Source: JAYFRL01 sp034925905 (GTDB lineage Bacteria; Bacillota; Clostridia; Lachnospirales; Anaerotignaceae). Taken from it: a stretch of DNA of 64,000 bases. Within the stretch, counting starts at the first letter, position 1. The number at the start of each line of letters is the position of its first letter. Position numbers and translations under genes: made by a program. The notes under the pieces were generated by a model. That model ran no database searches and had not been told where the DNA came from. It saw nothing but the letters and a program-made list of their open reading frames with translations. Positions 9,130 to 17,136 of this stretch are shown here, piece after piece. Location: NCBI GenBank assembly GCA_034925905.1, contig JAYFRL010000019.1:23641-87640 (forward strand), in the 5' to 3' direction.

Positions 9130-10221
9130 ATGATTTCTAATCAAATTCTTCAAAACACAATTGACGGGCTTAAAAATATTACCCGAAGAGAACTTAGCAT
9201 TGTTGAAAAAGAAGGAAAGATTATAGCGACAACAGAAGAAGCCATGATAGCAAAGCAGATTGACGCGGTTGAAAATTTCGTCTTATCTCCGGCAGAAAGC
9301 CAACTTATAATGGGATATCAATATTTCAAAATATATGATAATGGTATTCCGGAATATGTTGTCCAGGTTAAAGGCGAAGATGAAGAGGGCTATAGAATAG
9401 GTAAAATAGCTGCTTTCCAGATACAAAGCCTTCTGGTGGCGTATAAAGAGAGATACGATAAAGATAACTTTATTAAAAATCTTCTTTTGGACAATCTTCT
9501 TTTGGTTGACATTTATAGTCGGGCAAAGAAACTCCACATTGAAAACAATGTAAGGCGTATCGTTTATCTTATAGAAACAGATATAGATAAAGATATGAAT
9601 GTTGTTGAGGTTGTAAGAAATATATTCCCTTCAAAAACAAAGGATTTTGTTACTGCCGTTGATGAGCGCAGCATGATTTTGGTTAAAGAGCTCCGCGATA
9701 AAGAAACTATGGAAGAAATTGAAAAGATTTCAAAGGCAATAGCAGATACGTTAATCAACGAATCAGGCAACAAAACTTATGTTTCAATAGGAACCATTGT
9801 ATCTGATTTAAAGGATGTTTCGCGTTCTTATAAAGAAGCCAAAATGGCCCTTGAGGTTGGCAAAATATTTGAGAGCGACAAAAATATTATAAACTATGAA
9901 TGGCTTGGAATAGGCAGGCTTATATATCAGCTTCCGCTTCCGCTTTGCAGAATGTTTATAAAAGAGGTTCTCCATGGGCTTACAATTGATGATTTTGATG
10001 ATGAAACCCTTGCAACCGTAAATAAATTCTTTGAAAACAATCTAAATGTTTCCGAAACTTCAAGACAGCTTTATATCCATAGAAATACGCTGGTATATAG
10101 GCTTGATAAGCTCCAGAAGATGACAGGTCTTGACCTTAGGAATTTTGATGATGCCATTATTTTCAAGATTACATTAATGGTCAGCCGGTATATGATATAT
10201 ATGGATAAGATGTCCTATTGA
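9130..10221 (+). CDS. CdaR/PucR-type transcriptional regulator
   Basis: 363-residue regulator with an N-terminal domain resembling the CdaR sugar-diacid recognition domain (residues about 4-130), a GGDEF-like central region, and a C-terminal PucR-type helix-turn-helix. The HTH is clear near residues 305-335 (NVSETSRQLYIHRNTLVYRLDKLQ). CdaR proteins activate sugar-diacid uptake and catabolism genes, but none are adjacent here. The next gene is ftsE, 40 bp downstream on the same strand. It may autoregulate, share a transcript with ftsEX, or act elsewhere. The effector is not predictable from what is seen. Confidence 0.8.
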   Translation: MISNQILQNTIDGLKNITRRELSIVEKEGKIIATTEEAMIAKQIDAVENFVLSPAESQLIMGYQYFKIYDNGIPEYVVQVKGEDEEGYRIGKIAAFQIQSLLVAYKERYDKDNFIKNLLLDNLLLVDIYSRAKKLHIENNVRRIVYLIETDIDKDMNVVEVVRNIFPSKTKDFVTAVDERSMILVKELRDKETMEEIEKISKAIADTLINESGNKTYVSIGTIVSDLKDVSRSYKEAKMALEVGKIFESDKNIINYEWLGIGRLIYQLPLPLCRMFIKEVLHGLTIDDFDDETLATVNKFFENNLNVSETSRQLYIHRNTLVYRLDKLQKMTGLDLRNFDDAIIFKITLMVSRYMIYMDKMSY

Positions 10222-10261
10222 GCTTAATTTTTAAATGATAAGAACTGAAAGGACGATTATT

Positions 10262-10948
10262 TTGATCAGACTTAGAAACGTGACAAAAACATATCCGAAC
10301 GGTTCATGTGGCGTGAGCGGTGTCACTATAAACATTGAAGAGGGAGAATTTGTTTTTATAGTCGGTTCAAGCGGCTCAGGCAAATCAACTCTTGTAAGGT
10401 TGTTGCTTAAGGAGCTTGACCCAACCGATGGCGAAATATTTATAAATAAAACAAACACGGTTACGTTGCCAAGAAAAAAAATTCCGTGCCTTAGGCGTAA
10501 TTTAGGCGTTGTTTTTCAGGATTTCAGGCTTTTGCCAAACAAAACAGTTTATGAAAACATCGCTTTTGCCATGCGAGTTATTGAGGCGCCTTCAAGAATT
10601 ATACGCCGAAATGTACATACCGTTCTTGCGCTTGTTGGTTTATCTCAAAAAGCAAAATCATACCCTAATCAGCTTTCCGGCGGGGAGCAGCAAAGAGCTG
10701 CTCTTGCGAGGGCAATTGTAAATAACCCTCCTATACTTATTGCAGATGAGCCCACGGGAAATCTTGACCCGGAAACGGCATGGGATATTATGACCCTTTT
10801 AGACGAGATAAACAAAAGAGGGACAACTGTTGTTATTGCCACGCATGCAAAAGACATTGTAGACGCTATGCAAAAAAGAGTTGTCACCTTGTCTAATGGG
10901 AAGGTTGTAAGAGACATTAGAAAAGGTGGGTATAGTGATGAGATTTAG
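10262..10948 (+). CDS. ftsE: Cell division ATP-binding protein FtsE
   Basis: ABC ATPase of 228 residues. Walker A is GSSGSGKST (residues 35-43), then a Q-loop in VVFQDFRLLPNKTV (a hallmark of FtsE), the LSGGEQQR signature and a Walker B ending IADEPTGNLDPET. The TTG at 10262 is chosen because AAAGGA at 10248-10253 sits 8 bases before it; the ATG at 10235 has no ribosome site. FtsE pairs with membrane protein FtsX and powers activation of peptidoglycan hydrolases at the septum or lateral wall. The gene overlaps ftsX by 11 bp. The candidate hydrolase follows directly. Confidence 0.95.
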   Translation: MIRLRNVTKTYPNGSCGVSGVTINIEEGEFVFIVGSSGSGKSTLVRLLLKELDPTDGEIFINKTNTVTLPRKKIPCLRRNLGVVFQDFRLLPNKTVYENIAFAMRVIEAPSRIIRRNVHTVLALVGLSQKAKSYPNQLSGGEQQRAALARAIVNNPPILIADEPTGNLDPETAWDIMTLLDEINKRGTTVVIATHAKDIVDAMQKRVVTLSNGKVVRDIRKGGYSDEI

Positions 10949-11837
10949 CTCTTTGAAATATTTGCTTAAAGAAGGCGTTTCGGGGCTTTTTATGAACCGC
11001 CTTATGACAATTGCGTCAATAGCAGTTGTTTCAGCGTGTATACTGATAATGTCTTTTTCATACTGTGTTATAACAAATATAAACTATGTTTTAAAGCAAC
11101 TTGAGGAATCAATAGGTATTGAAGTATTTTTGGATTCCAATTATACAGCCGAAGAAATAAATAAAATAAACGATGAAATCTCCAAAATAGAACACATAAC
11201 TCAGGTTGTTTATGTTTCTCCTTCCGAAGCTTTGGCCCAGCTTAAAGATGAATGGGATGCAGATGATGTTTTGGAAGGCTTTAATGAAGAAAACAATCCT
11301 TTGTCTCATTCTTTTGAGATAAAGATTGATAATATTAAAAACCAGAGCAAGGTTTTAGATGCCCTTAACCAAATAAAAGACATTAAAAATATAACCCATG
11401 CTCAGGGGGAAGCAGAAGTTCTTTTGAAAGTAAATAAATTAATCACAATAGCCGGTGGATTAACAATATTAATTTTGGCTATTATTTCTGTTGTTATTAT
11501 TTTCAACACAATAAAGATTTCTGTTTATACAAGAAAAACCGAGATAAATATAATGAAATATGTTGGTGCTACGGATTGGTTTATAAGATGGCCGTTCCTT
11601 ATAGAAGGTATTTTTATAGGCTTTATAGGCTCTGTAATACCTATGCTTATAAGCTGGCCTTTGTATGGGAAAACAATAAGCGTTCTTTATGAATATCTGC
11701 CAATACTTAAAAATATAGTTACATTCCGTTTTGGCTCGGATATTTTTTCAGTACTTATTCCTGTGTCTTTTGCAGCAGGGATATTGCTTGGAGTTGTAGG
11801 AAGCGCGTCTTCAATCCGAAAACATTTAAATGCATAA
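10938..11837 (+). CDS. ftsX: Cell division protein FtsX (permease-like)
   Basis: 299-residue membrane protein with the FtsX plan: cytoplasmic N-terminus, a first helix near residues 25-45, a large extracellular loop (about 46-165) that in other species contacts the hydrolase, then three C-terminal helices. The segment YVGATDWFIRWPFLIEG is the conserved FtsX cytoplasmic loop. The ATG at 10938 follows AAAGGTGG at 10922-10929; the GTG at 10926 in the same frame lies within that ribosome site. It overlaps the end of ftsE. The next gene, an M23 hydrolase 19 bp downstream, is the probable target of the FtsEX complex. Confidence 0.93.
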   Translation: MRFSSLKYLLKEGVSGLFMNRLMTIASIAVVSACILIMSFSYCVITNINYVLKQLEESIGIEVFLDSNYTAEEINKINDEISKIEHITQVVYVSPSEALAQLKDEWDADDVLEGFNEENNPLSHSFEIKIDNIKNQSKVLDALNQIKDIKNITHAQGEAEVLLKVNKLITIAGGLTILILAIISVVIIFNTIKISVYTRKTEINIMKYVGATDWFIRWPFLIEGIFIGFIGSVIPMLISWPLYGKTISVLYEYLPILKNIVTFRFGSDIFSVLIPVSFAAGILLGVVGSASSIRKHLNA

Positions 11838-11856
11838 GGAGGCGTGACAAGAAAGA

Positions 11857-13026
11857 ATGAAGAAAATTGTTCTTTGTTTAACCATAGCTTCTTTGATGTT
11901 TGGCAGTATGAATATTTCTTCTGCGCTTGGGAACTCTTTGTCAGATCTTCAAAATAGGCAAAACAACCTTTCAAGCCAAAAGAAAGATGCGCAAAGCGAG
12001 CTTGAAGATATAAAAGGTCAGCAAAAGAGTGTTCAGGAAGAGCTTAACGATTTGGATGTTGAGTTTACAGCAGCAAACGATGCTTTGAATGAAACGGAGC
12101 TTAAACTTGACGAAACTAATGCAAGGCTTGAAGAAGCACAAAAGAATCTTAGCGAGGCACAAAATAAGAAAGATGCGCAAATGGAATCTTTCAGCAACAG
12201 AATAAGTTTTATATATGAAAACGGCTCTATAGGCTATCTTCAAATTATTTTTGAGGCAAAGAGTTTTAATGATATGCTTCGACGGATGCAATATGTAAAA
12301 GACATAATGTCATATGACGAAACTCTTCTTGAAGAGCTTAGGGAAACGGAAGCAACAATAAAAAAACAAACTGAAAACATAGAAAAAGAAAAGCAGGGGA
12401 TACAAACCCTTGCAGATAAACAATGGGAAGAGACCCAGAAGCTTTCAAAGCTTGTTTCACAGAAAAAGCAGACCATAGAACAATTTAATAGCGATGCTAA
12501 GAAAAAAGAACAATATATAGCAGCACTCGAAGCCTCAAGCAATGAAGTTGCAAGGCTTATTATCGCAGCAACTGCAAATGACAATTCGGGCTATGTTTAT
12601 ACAGGCGGCCAGCTTAATTGGCCGATTCCTTCAAAACCGGCTGCTTCTTCAAGCATAAGCAGCGGATATGGCACAAGAACCAGCCCCGTTGGCAGAGGAA
12701 CAGAATTCCATACCGGATATGATATTCCGGCAAGCTATGGGGCAGATATAGTTGCAGCAGAAGCCGGAACGGTTATAACTGCAGGTTGGGTAAACGGATA
12801 TGGGTATACGGTTATAATAAACCACGGCGGAGGGCTTACTACTCTTTATGGACACAATTCCAAGCTGGTTGTGGCCGTCGGGGATAAGGTTACAAGAGGT
12901 CAGGTTATCGCAAAATGCGGAAGCACAGGCTGGTCTACCGGAAACCACTGCCATTTTGAGGTTCGTGTTAATGGTAAGCATACAAATCCTGGACCGTATT
13001 TAGGAGTAAAAAATGTTGCATATTAA
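11857..13026 (+). CDS. FtsEX-associated murein hydrolase (coiled-coil + M23 peptidase)
   Basis: 389-residue exported protein. A signal peptide (residues 1-25, ending near SSALG) is followed by long coiled coils (about 27-105 and 145-225) and a C-terminal M23/LytM peptidase (about 260-389). Zinc-ligand motifs are visible: FHTGYDIPAS (H-x3-D) and GNHCHFEV (HxH). The layout matches PcsB, CwlO and EnvC-type proteins, which FtsEX activates through the coiled coil. Location directly after ftsEX supports the same role. Because the M23 metal ligands are intact, it may be a hydrolase itself rather than a degenerate activator like EnvC. Confidence 0.9.
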   Translation: MKKIVLCLTIASLMFGSMNISSALGNSLSDLQNRQNNLSSQKKDAQSELEDIKGQQKSVQEELNDLDVEFTAANDALNETELKLDETNARLEEAQKNLSEAQNKKDAQMESFSNRISFIYENGSIGYLQIIFEAKSFNDMLRRMQYVKDIMSYDETLLEELRETEATIKKQTENIEKEKQGIQTLADKQWEETQKLSKLVSQKKQTIEQFNSDAKKKEQYIAALEASSNEVARLIIAATANDNSGYVYTGGQLNWPIPSKPAASSSISSGYGTRTSPVGRGTEFHTGYDIPASYGADIVAAEAGTVITAGWVNGYGYTVIINHGGGLTTLYGHNSKLVVAVGDKVTRGQVIAKCGSTGWSTGNHCHFEVRVNGKHTNPGPYLGVKNVAY

Positions 13027-13037
13027 TAAATTTTGGC

Positions 13038-13067
13038 AAGCCCTGTGAAAAAACGGGGCTTTGCTTT
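13038..13067 (+). terminator. Probable rho-independent terminator after the M23 gene
   Basis: A short GC stem (AGCCCTG ... CGGGGCT, arms about 13039-13045 and 13055-13061) is followed by TTGCTTT. It lies just after the hydrolase stop and before the ctpA leader. The T-tract is interrupted, so termination may be partial. Confidence 0.55.
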
Positions 13068-13131
13068 GTAGTATAATATATATTCCCTGGTAATAGAATA
13101 TAAAATAAGTTTCGGGGAGATGAAATTTTTA

Positions 13132-14319
13132 ATGGACAAAAAAACATTTATAAAAGGCGTTGTAGTAGGCATAGGTTCAGTAGCTTTATTATTTACGGGT
13201 GTAATTGGGTTTAAAACTATAAATGCATGTTTTGGAAACAATAGTTTTCTTCCGAGTGAAAAGGTTAACGCCATTTCAATGGTGCTTGATAAGTATTATG
13301 TTGAAGATATAGACACAGAGAAAATGGAAGAAGGCATGTATAAGGGGTTTGTATCCGCTTTGGGAGACCCTTATACCATTTATCTTAGCAAAGCTGAGCT
13401 TGAAAGCTTTTATGAGGATAATGAAGGCTCCTTTATAGGTATAGGCGTTGAAGTAACCGTTGATAAGGAAGATATGAAAATAACGGTTGTAACTCCCATC
13501 CCTGGCAGTCCTGCGGAGACGGCCGGAATTTTATCGGGTGATAAAATTATAAAGGTAAATGGTGTTTCTGTCAGCGGGAATGAATTAAGTGATGCCATTT
13601 CCACAATAAGGGGCGAAGTAAATACAGATGTAACTGTAACAATATATAGAGAGTCAACAAGAAATACCTTTGATGTTACATTGACAAGAAGCAATATCAG
13701 CGAATCAACTGTAAAATATGAAATGAAGGACGGGAACATAGGTTATATAAAAATAAGCCAGTTTAAGAAAAATACTTACGACCAGTTTATAGAGGCTTAT
13801 AATGATTTAAACAATATGGGCCAAAAAGGTCTTATTATAGATTTGAGAAATAATCCAGGAGGTCTTTTTGATGTGGTTGGTAATATTACCGATGAGCTTG
13901 TTCCGGAAGGCACTTATGTTTACACAATAGACAAACAAGGCACCAGAGTTGATAAGGAGTCAGATGCGGAGTGTATAAATATCCCGCTTTGCTTGCTTGT
14001 TAACGAAAACAGCGCAAGCGCTTCGGAGATACTTTCAGGTGCTGTCCAGGATATGGGTGTGGGAAAACTTGTTGGAACTAAAACCTTTGGGAAAGGTCTT
14101 GTTCAAGGTATATATCCCCTTGGGGACGGAAGCGGTATAAAAATAACCATACAAAAATATTATACACCTAGAGGAGTTTGCATACAGGGTGAAGGAATAA
14201 CTCCAGATTATATAGTTGAGCTCCCCGATACCATTTCAAACCCATTGCTTATTAGCCCGGAAGAAGATATCCAGCTTCAAAAGGCTGTTGAAGTTATAAG
14301 CTTAAGTATTAAAAAATAA
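13132..14319 (+). CDS. S41 family C-terminal processing peptidase (CtpA-like)
   Basis: 395-residue protease with an N-terminal membrane anchor or signal (residues about 10-30), a PDZ domain (about 90-185; SFIGIGVEVTVD through GDKIIKVNGVSV) and an S41 serine-protease core. The catalytic Ser is in ENSASASEIL and the Lys in GTKTFGKGLVQ, the usual Ser/Lys dyad. The ATG at 13132 is preferred over 13120, which abuts the GGGGAG ribosome site at 13114-13119. Such proteases trim or degrade extracytoplasmic proteins, and in Firmicutes related enzymes act in sporulation or wall-hydrolase turnover. Position after ftsEX and the hydrolase suggests a wall-related target, but this is inference. Confidence 0.92.
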   Translation: MDKKTFIKGVVVGIGSVALLFTGVIGFKTINACFGNNSFLPSEKVNAISMVLDKYYVEDIDTEKMEEGMYKGFVSALGDPYTIYLSKAELESFYEDNEGSFIGIGVEVTVDKEDMKITVVTPIPGSPAETAGILSGDKIIKVNGVSVSGNELSDAISTIRGEVNTDVTVTIYRESTRNTFDVTLTRSNISESTVKYEMKDGNIGYIKISQFKKNTYDQFIEAYNDLNNMGQKGLIIDLRNNPGGLFDVVGNITDELVPEGTYVYTIDKQGTRVDKESDAECINIPLCLLVNENSASASEILSGAVQDMGVGKLVGTKTFGKGLVQGIYPLGDGSGIKITIQKYYTPRGVCIQGEGITPDYIVELPDTISNPLLISPEEDIQLQKAVEVISLSIKK

Positions 14320-14322
14320 ACT

Positions 14323-14355
14323 AAAAGACGCTTTTCAATTGAAGGGCGTCTTTTT
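14323..14355 (+). terminator. Rho-independent terminator after ctpA-like gene
   Basis: AAAAGACGC at 14323-14331 pairs with GCGTCTTTT starting at 14346. The intervening bases extend the stem with wobble pairs, and a T-run follows. Confidence 0.85.
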
Positions 14356-14397
14356 ATGTAAGAAATTTAAAAATGTTCATAATTTTTACAATATTCT

Positions 14398-14425
14398 TTT
14401 ACATTATGTTTTTTTCATGTATAAT
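14398..14425 (+). promoter_or_regulatory. Probable sigma-A promoter of mreB/mbl
   Basis: TTTACA (14398-14403), 16-bp spacer, TATAAT (14420-14425), about 50 bp before the ATG at 14476. Confidence 0.65.
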
Positions 14426-14475
14426 ATAATTAATGTTGTATTTTATACTATCTTTGGCGCTTGAAGGAGAATTTT

Positions 14476-15522
14476 ATGTTTAATTTTTTTAATTTTGGTG
14501 AAAACATAGGCATCGACCTTGGCACGGCTTCCGTAATAGTGTACGTAAAAAACAAAGGAATAGTACTTAGAGAACCTTCCGTTGTGGCGATAGACAAAGA
14601 TACGAACACCATACTTGCCGTAGGAGAGGAAGCCAGGCTTATGCTTGGGAGAACCCCTGGCAATATTATAGCAATAAGACCTTTGCGCAAAGGAGTTATC
14701 TCAAACTATGATATAACGGAAAAAATGCTTAAATATTTTATTGAAAAATCGACAGGTAAACGCACATTTATAAGACCCAAAATTTCTGTCTGTGTTCCGA
14801 GCAGTGCAACTGAAGTTGAGAAAAGGGCCGTTGAAGACGCAACCCACCAAGCTGGTGCCAGGCGTGTATTCATTATTGAAGAACCAATAGCTGCGGCCAT
14901 AGGGGCAGGAATAGATATTTCAAGAGCCTGCGGGAGCATGGTTATAGATATCGGAGGCGGAACAACTGATATAGCTGTTATTTCGCTTGGCGGAGTAGTA
15001 ACAAGCTCTTCAATAAAGGTTGCGGGCGATGATTTTGATGAAGCTATAATTAAATATATGAGGAAAAAGCATAATGTTTTGATAGGTGAAAGAACTGCTG
15101 AGGAGCTTAAAATAAACATTGGAACTGCTTATGAAAGAACATTGCCCGTGACGATGGAGATTAGGGGAAGAAACCTTATAACAGGGCTTCCAAAGAACAT
15201 AGTTGTTTCTTCAACGGAGATGCAAGAAGCTCTCATGGAGTCTGTTCTTTCCATCATAGAGGCTCTTCATTCGGTGCTTGAGAGAACTCCTCCCGAGCTT
15301 GCAGCAGACATTTCCGACAGGGGCATTGTTATGACAGGCGGTGGAAGCTTGCTTTATGGGCTTGATAAGCTTATAAAAGAAAAAACCGGTATAAACGCAA
15401 TAATTGCAGAAGATTCAATTTCATGTGTTGCAATAGGCACAGGGAAATTCATAGAATATATTTCTGAAGGCAAGATGGAAGAAACTGTAAGAGAAGAAAA
15501 AAGAAGCAAGCTCAGGTTTTAA
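14476..15522 (+). CDS. mreB: MreB/Mbl rod-shape determining actin homologue
   Basis: 348-residue bacterial actin. The phosphate-1 motif IGIDLGTASV (residues about 11-20), GRTPGNIIAIRPLRKGVI, EEPIAAAIGAG, phosphate-2 IDIGGGTTDIAV and the adenosine motif MTGGGSLLYGLD are all present. The ATG at 14476 follows GAAGGAG at 14462-14468; an in-frame TTG at 14461 lies at the ribosome site. MreB-family filaments on the inner membrane guide elongasome peptidoglycan synthesis. It is not next to mreC/mreD. The stand-alone setting and the form of the N-terminus suggest an Mbl- or MreBH-like paralogue rather than the main MreB, which is uncertain. Confidence 0.92.
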   Translation: MFNFFNFGENIGIDLGTASVIVYVKNKGIVLREPSVVAIDKDTNTILAVGEEARLMLGRTPGNIIAIRPLRKGVISNYDITEKMLKYFIEKSTGKRTFIRPKISVCVPSSATEVEKRAVEDATHQAGARRVFIIEEPIAAAIGAGIDISRACGSMVIDIGGGTTDIAVISLGGVVTSSSIKVAGDDFDEAIIKYMRKKHNVLIGERTAEELKINIGTAYERTLPVTMEIRGRNLITGLPKNIVVSSTEMQEALMESVLSIIEALHSVLERTPPELAADISDRGIVMTGGGSLLYGLDKLIKEKTGINAIIAEDSISCVAIGTGKFIEYISEGKMEETVREEKRSKLRF

Positions 15523-15562
15523 TTTTTCAAAGCAGCATAATATTATGCTGCTTTGAAAAATT
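15521..15562. terminator. 42-bp perfect palindrome, terminator hairpin after mreB
   Basis: Arms of 21 bases are perfectly complementary around the centre at 15541/15542 (core AGCAGCATAATATTATGCTG). The outer AATTTTTC/GAAAAATT ends give a T-rich 3' side, so it can terminate transcripts. It starts at the mreB stop codon. Confidence 0.8.
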
Positions 15563-15583
15563 TATAAGGCTTGAAATATGAAG

Positions 15584-15612
15584 TTGACAAACTATATTAA
15601 CAATGCTAAACT
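15584..15612 (+). promoter_or_regulatory. Sigma-A promoter of metK
   Basis: TTGACA (15584-15589), 17-bp spacer, TAAACT (15607-15612), placed so that transcription would start just before the S-box aptamer. Confidence 0.75.
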
Positions 15613-15628
15613 TATATAAATTAAGACT

Positions 15629-15731
15629 TTCTTATCCAGAGTGGTTGAGGGACAGGGCCCTATGAAACCCGGCAACCGGCATTTTATATGCATCGGTGCC
15701 AATTCCCCCGCGTATTGCGGAAGATGAGTTT
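15629..15731 (+). ncRNA. SAM-I (S-box) riboswitch
   Basis: Class I SAM riboswitch aptamer in the metK leader. The conserved core is easily read: CTTATCCAGAG at 15631, GGTTGAGGGA, GGGCCCTATGAAACCCGGCA (the most conserved part, containing the kink-turn and SAM-pocket strands), then AATTCC and GATGAG. P1 forms between CTTATC (15631-15636) and GATGAG (15723-15728). When SAM binds, P1 is stabilised and the terminator at 15736-15757 can form, shutting off metK. The fit to the known S-box consensus is strong. Confidence 0.95.
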
Positions 15732-15735
15732 ATTT

Positions 15736-15757
15736 GTCGGCTGCATGCCGGCTTTTT
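15736..15757 (+). terminator. Riboswitch-controlled intrinsic terminator
   Basis: Stem GTCGGC / GCCGGC with a short loop (15736-15752) followed by TTTTTT. It is the expression platform of the S-box: formed at high SAM, disrupted by an antiterminator at low SAM. Confidence 0.85.
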
Positions 15758-15832
15758 TAATGCCTTTTATTCCTTAGGACAACCATAAGCTTGAAAAAGT
15801 ATTTATAATATATAAATTTTGGAGGGATTATT

Positions 15833-17011
15833 ATGTCAACGAGATTTTTTACTTCCGAATCCGTTACAGAAGGGCATCCGGATAAAATGTGCGACCAAAT
15901 TTCAGATGCAATATTGGATAAAATTCTTGAGAATGACCCTGAAGCCAGGGTGGCCTGCGAAACAATGACAACAACCGGCATGGTATTTGTTATGGGAGAA
16001 GTGACTACAAACTGCTATGTTGATGTTGAAGCAGTTGTCAGAAATACAATAAGGGAAATAGGCTATACGGGAATAAACTCCGGCGGCTTTGATTGTGACA
16101 GCTGTGCCGTTATTCTTTCGCTTAAAGCTCAGTCTCCAGACATAGCTATGGGTGTTGATAAGTCTCTTGAAGCAAAAACAGGGAAAACAGATGGGTTTGA
16201 TATAGGGGCAGGAGATCAAGGCATGATGTTTGGTTTTGCTTGTGACGAAACGGAAAATTATATGCCGATGGCAATAGATTTGGCTCATAAGCTCACAAAA
16301 AGGCTTTCAGAGCTTAGAAAGGCAAACAAACTTGCTTATTTAAGACCTGATGGAAAGGCTCAGGTTACCGTTCAATATGAGGACGATAAGCCTGTAAGAA
16401 TAGAAGCTGTTGTTATTTCGACACAGCACAGCTCTGATGTTTCATGGGAGCAGATAAATAAAGATATGAGGGAACAGGTTATAAATTATGTTATACCTGA
16501 GAACCTTTTGGATGAAAACACAAAATATTTTATAAATCCTACAGGACGCTTTGTAATAGGCGGACCCCAGGGAGATTCTGGGCTTACGGGAAGGAAAATA
16601 ATAGTTGATACCTACGGAGGATACGCCGCCCACGGCGGAGGCTCTTTCTCGGGCAAAGACCCAACAAAGGTAGACCGTTCCGCGTGCTATGCGGCAAGAT
16701 ATGTGGCAAAAAACATAGTTGCTTCAGGCATGGCCAAAAAGTGCCAGTTTGAATTGGCTTATGCAATAGGAGTTGCCAATCCTGTATCGATAAATATAAA
16801 TACTTTTGGTACAGGTAAAATATCAGATGAAAAAATAGCAGAAATCGTAAAAAAAGAGTTTGATCTCCGTCCGGCGGCAATAATAAAATATTTTAACTTG
16901 AGAAGACCTATATATAAGAAAACGGCTGCATATGGACATTTTGGCAGGGACGATATAGATTTTTCATGGGAAAAGACTGATAAAGTTGATCTTTTTAAGA
17001 AATACCTCTGA
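15833..17011 (+). CDS. metK: S-adenosylmethionine synthetase
   Basis: 392-residue methionine adenosyltransferase making SAM from methionine and ATP. The N-terminus FTSESVTEGHPDKMCDQISD holds the ATP/metal-binding His and Asp. The active-site loop GAGDQGMMFGFA and the phosphate-binding motif GGGSFSGKDPTKVDRSAAY-like segment (here DRSACYAARYVAKN) are intact. It is full length for the family, with a GGAGGG ribosome site at 15822-15827. Control is by the S-box riboswitch upstream and a terminator follows, so it is a single-gene unit. Confidence 0.98.
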   Translation: MSTRFFTSESVTEGHPDKMCDQISDAILDKILENDPEARVACETMTTTGMVFVMGEVTTNCYVDVEAVVRNTIREIGYTGINSGGFDCDSCAVILSLKAQSPDIAMGVDKSLEAKTGKTDGFDIGAGDQGMMFGFACDETENYMPMAIDLAHKLTKRLSELRKANKLAYLRPDGKAQVTVQYEDDKPVRIEAVVISTQHSSDVSWEQINKDMREQVINYVIPENLLDENTKYFINPTGRFVIGGPQGDSGLTGRKIIVDTYGGYAAHGGGSFSGKDPTKVDRSACYAARYVAKNIVASGMAKKCQFELAYAIGVANPVSININTFGTGKISDEKIAEIVKKEFDLRPAAIIKYFNLRRPIYKKTAAYGHFGRDDIDFSWEKTDKVDLFKKYL

Positions 17012-17029
17012 TAAAGGGATATTAAAAAA

Positions 17030-17053
17030 CCAAAGCGAAAGCTTTGGCTTTTT
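17030..17053 (+). terminator. Rho-independent terminator after metK
   Basis: CCAAAGC (17030-17036), GAAA tetraloop, GCTTTGG (17041-17047), then CTTTTT. Confidence 0.9.
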
Positions 17054-17097
17054 ATATGATTAATGCAAAATTTTTAATAATTGTCCTATCTTTTTCA

Positions 17098-17124
17098 TAT
17101 ATATAAATTAATAATTTATATATA
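17098..17124. promoter_or_regulatory. 27-bp perfect AT palindrome abutting a ribosome binding site
   Basis: Two 13-base arms (left TATATATAAATTA, right its complement) flank a central A at 17111. The last base of the palindrome is the first base of the AGGAGGA ribosome site (17124-17130) of the following gene. It could be an operator, a leader hairpin affecting ribosome access, or simply part of an AT-rich promoter region. Confidence 0.5.
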
Positions 17125-17136
17125 GGAGGAATGGAC

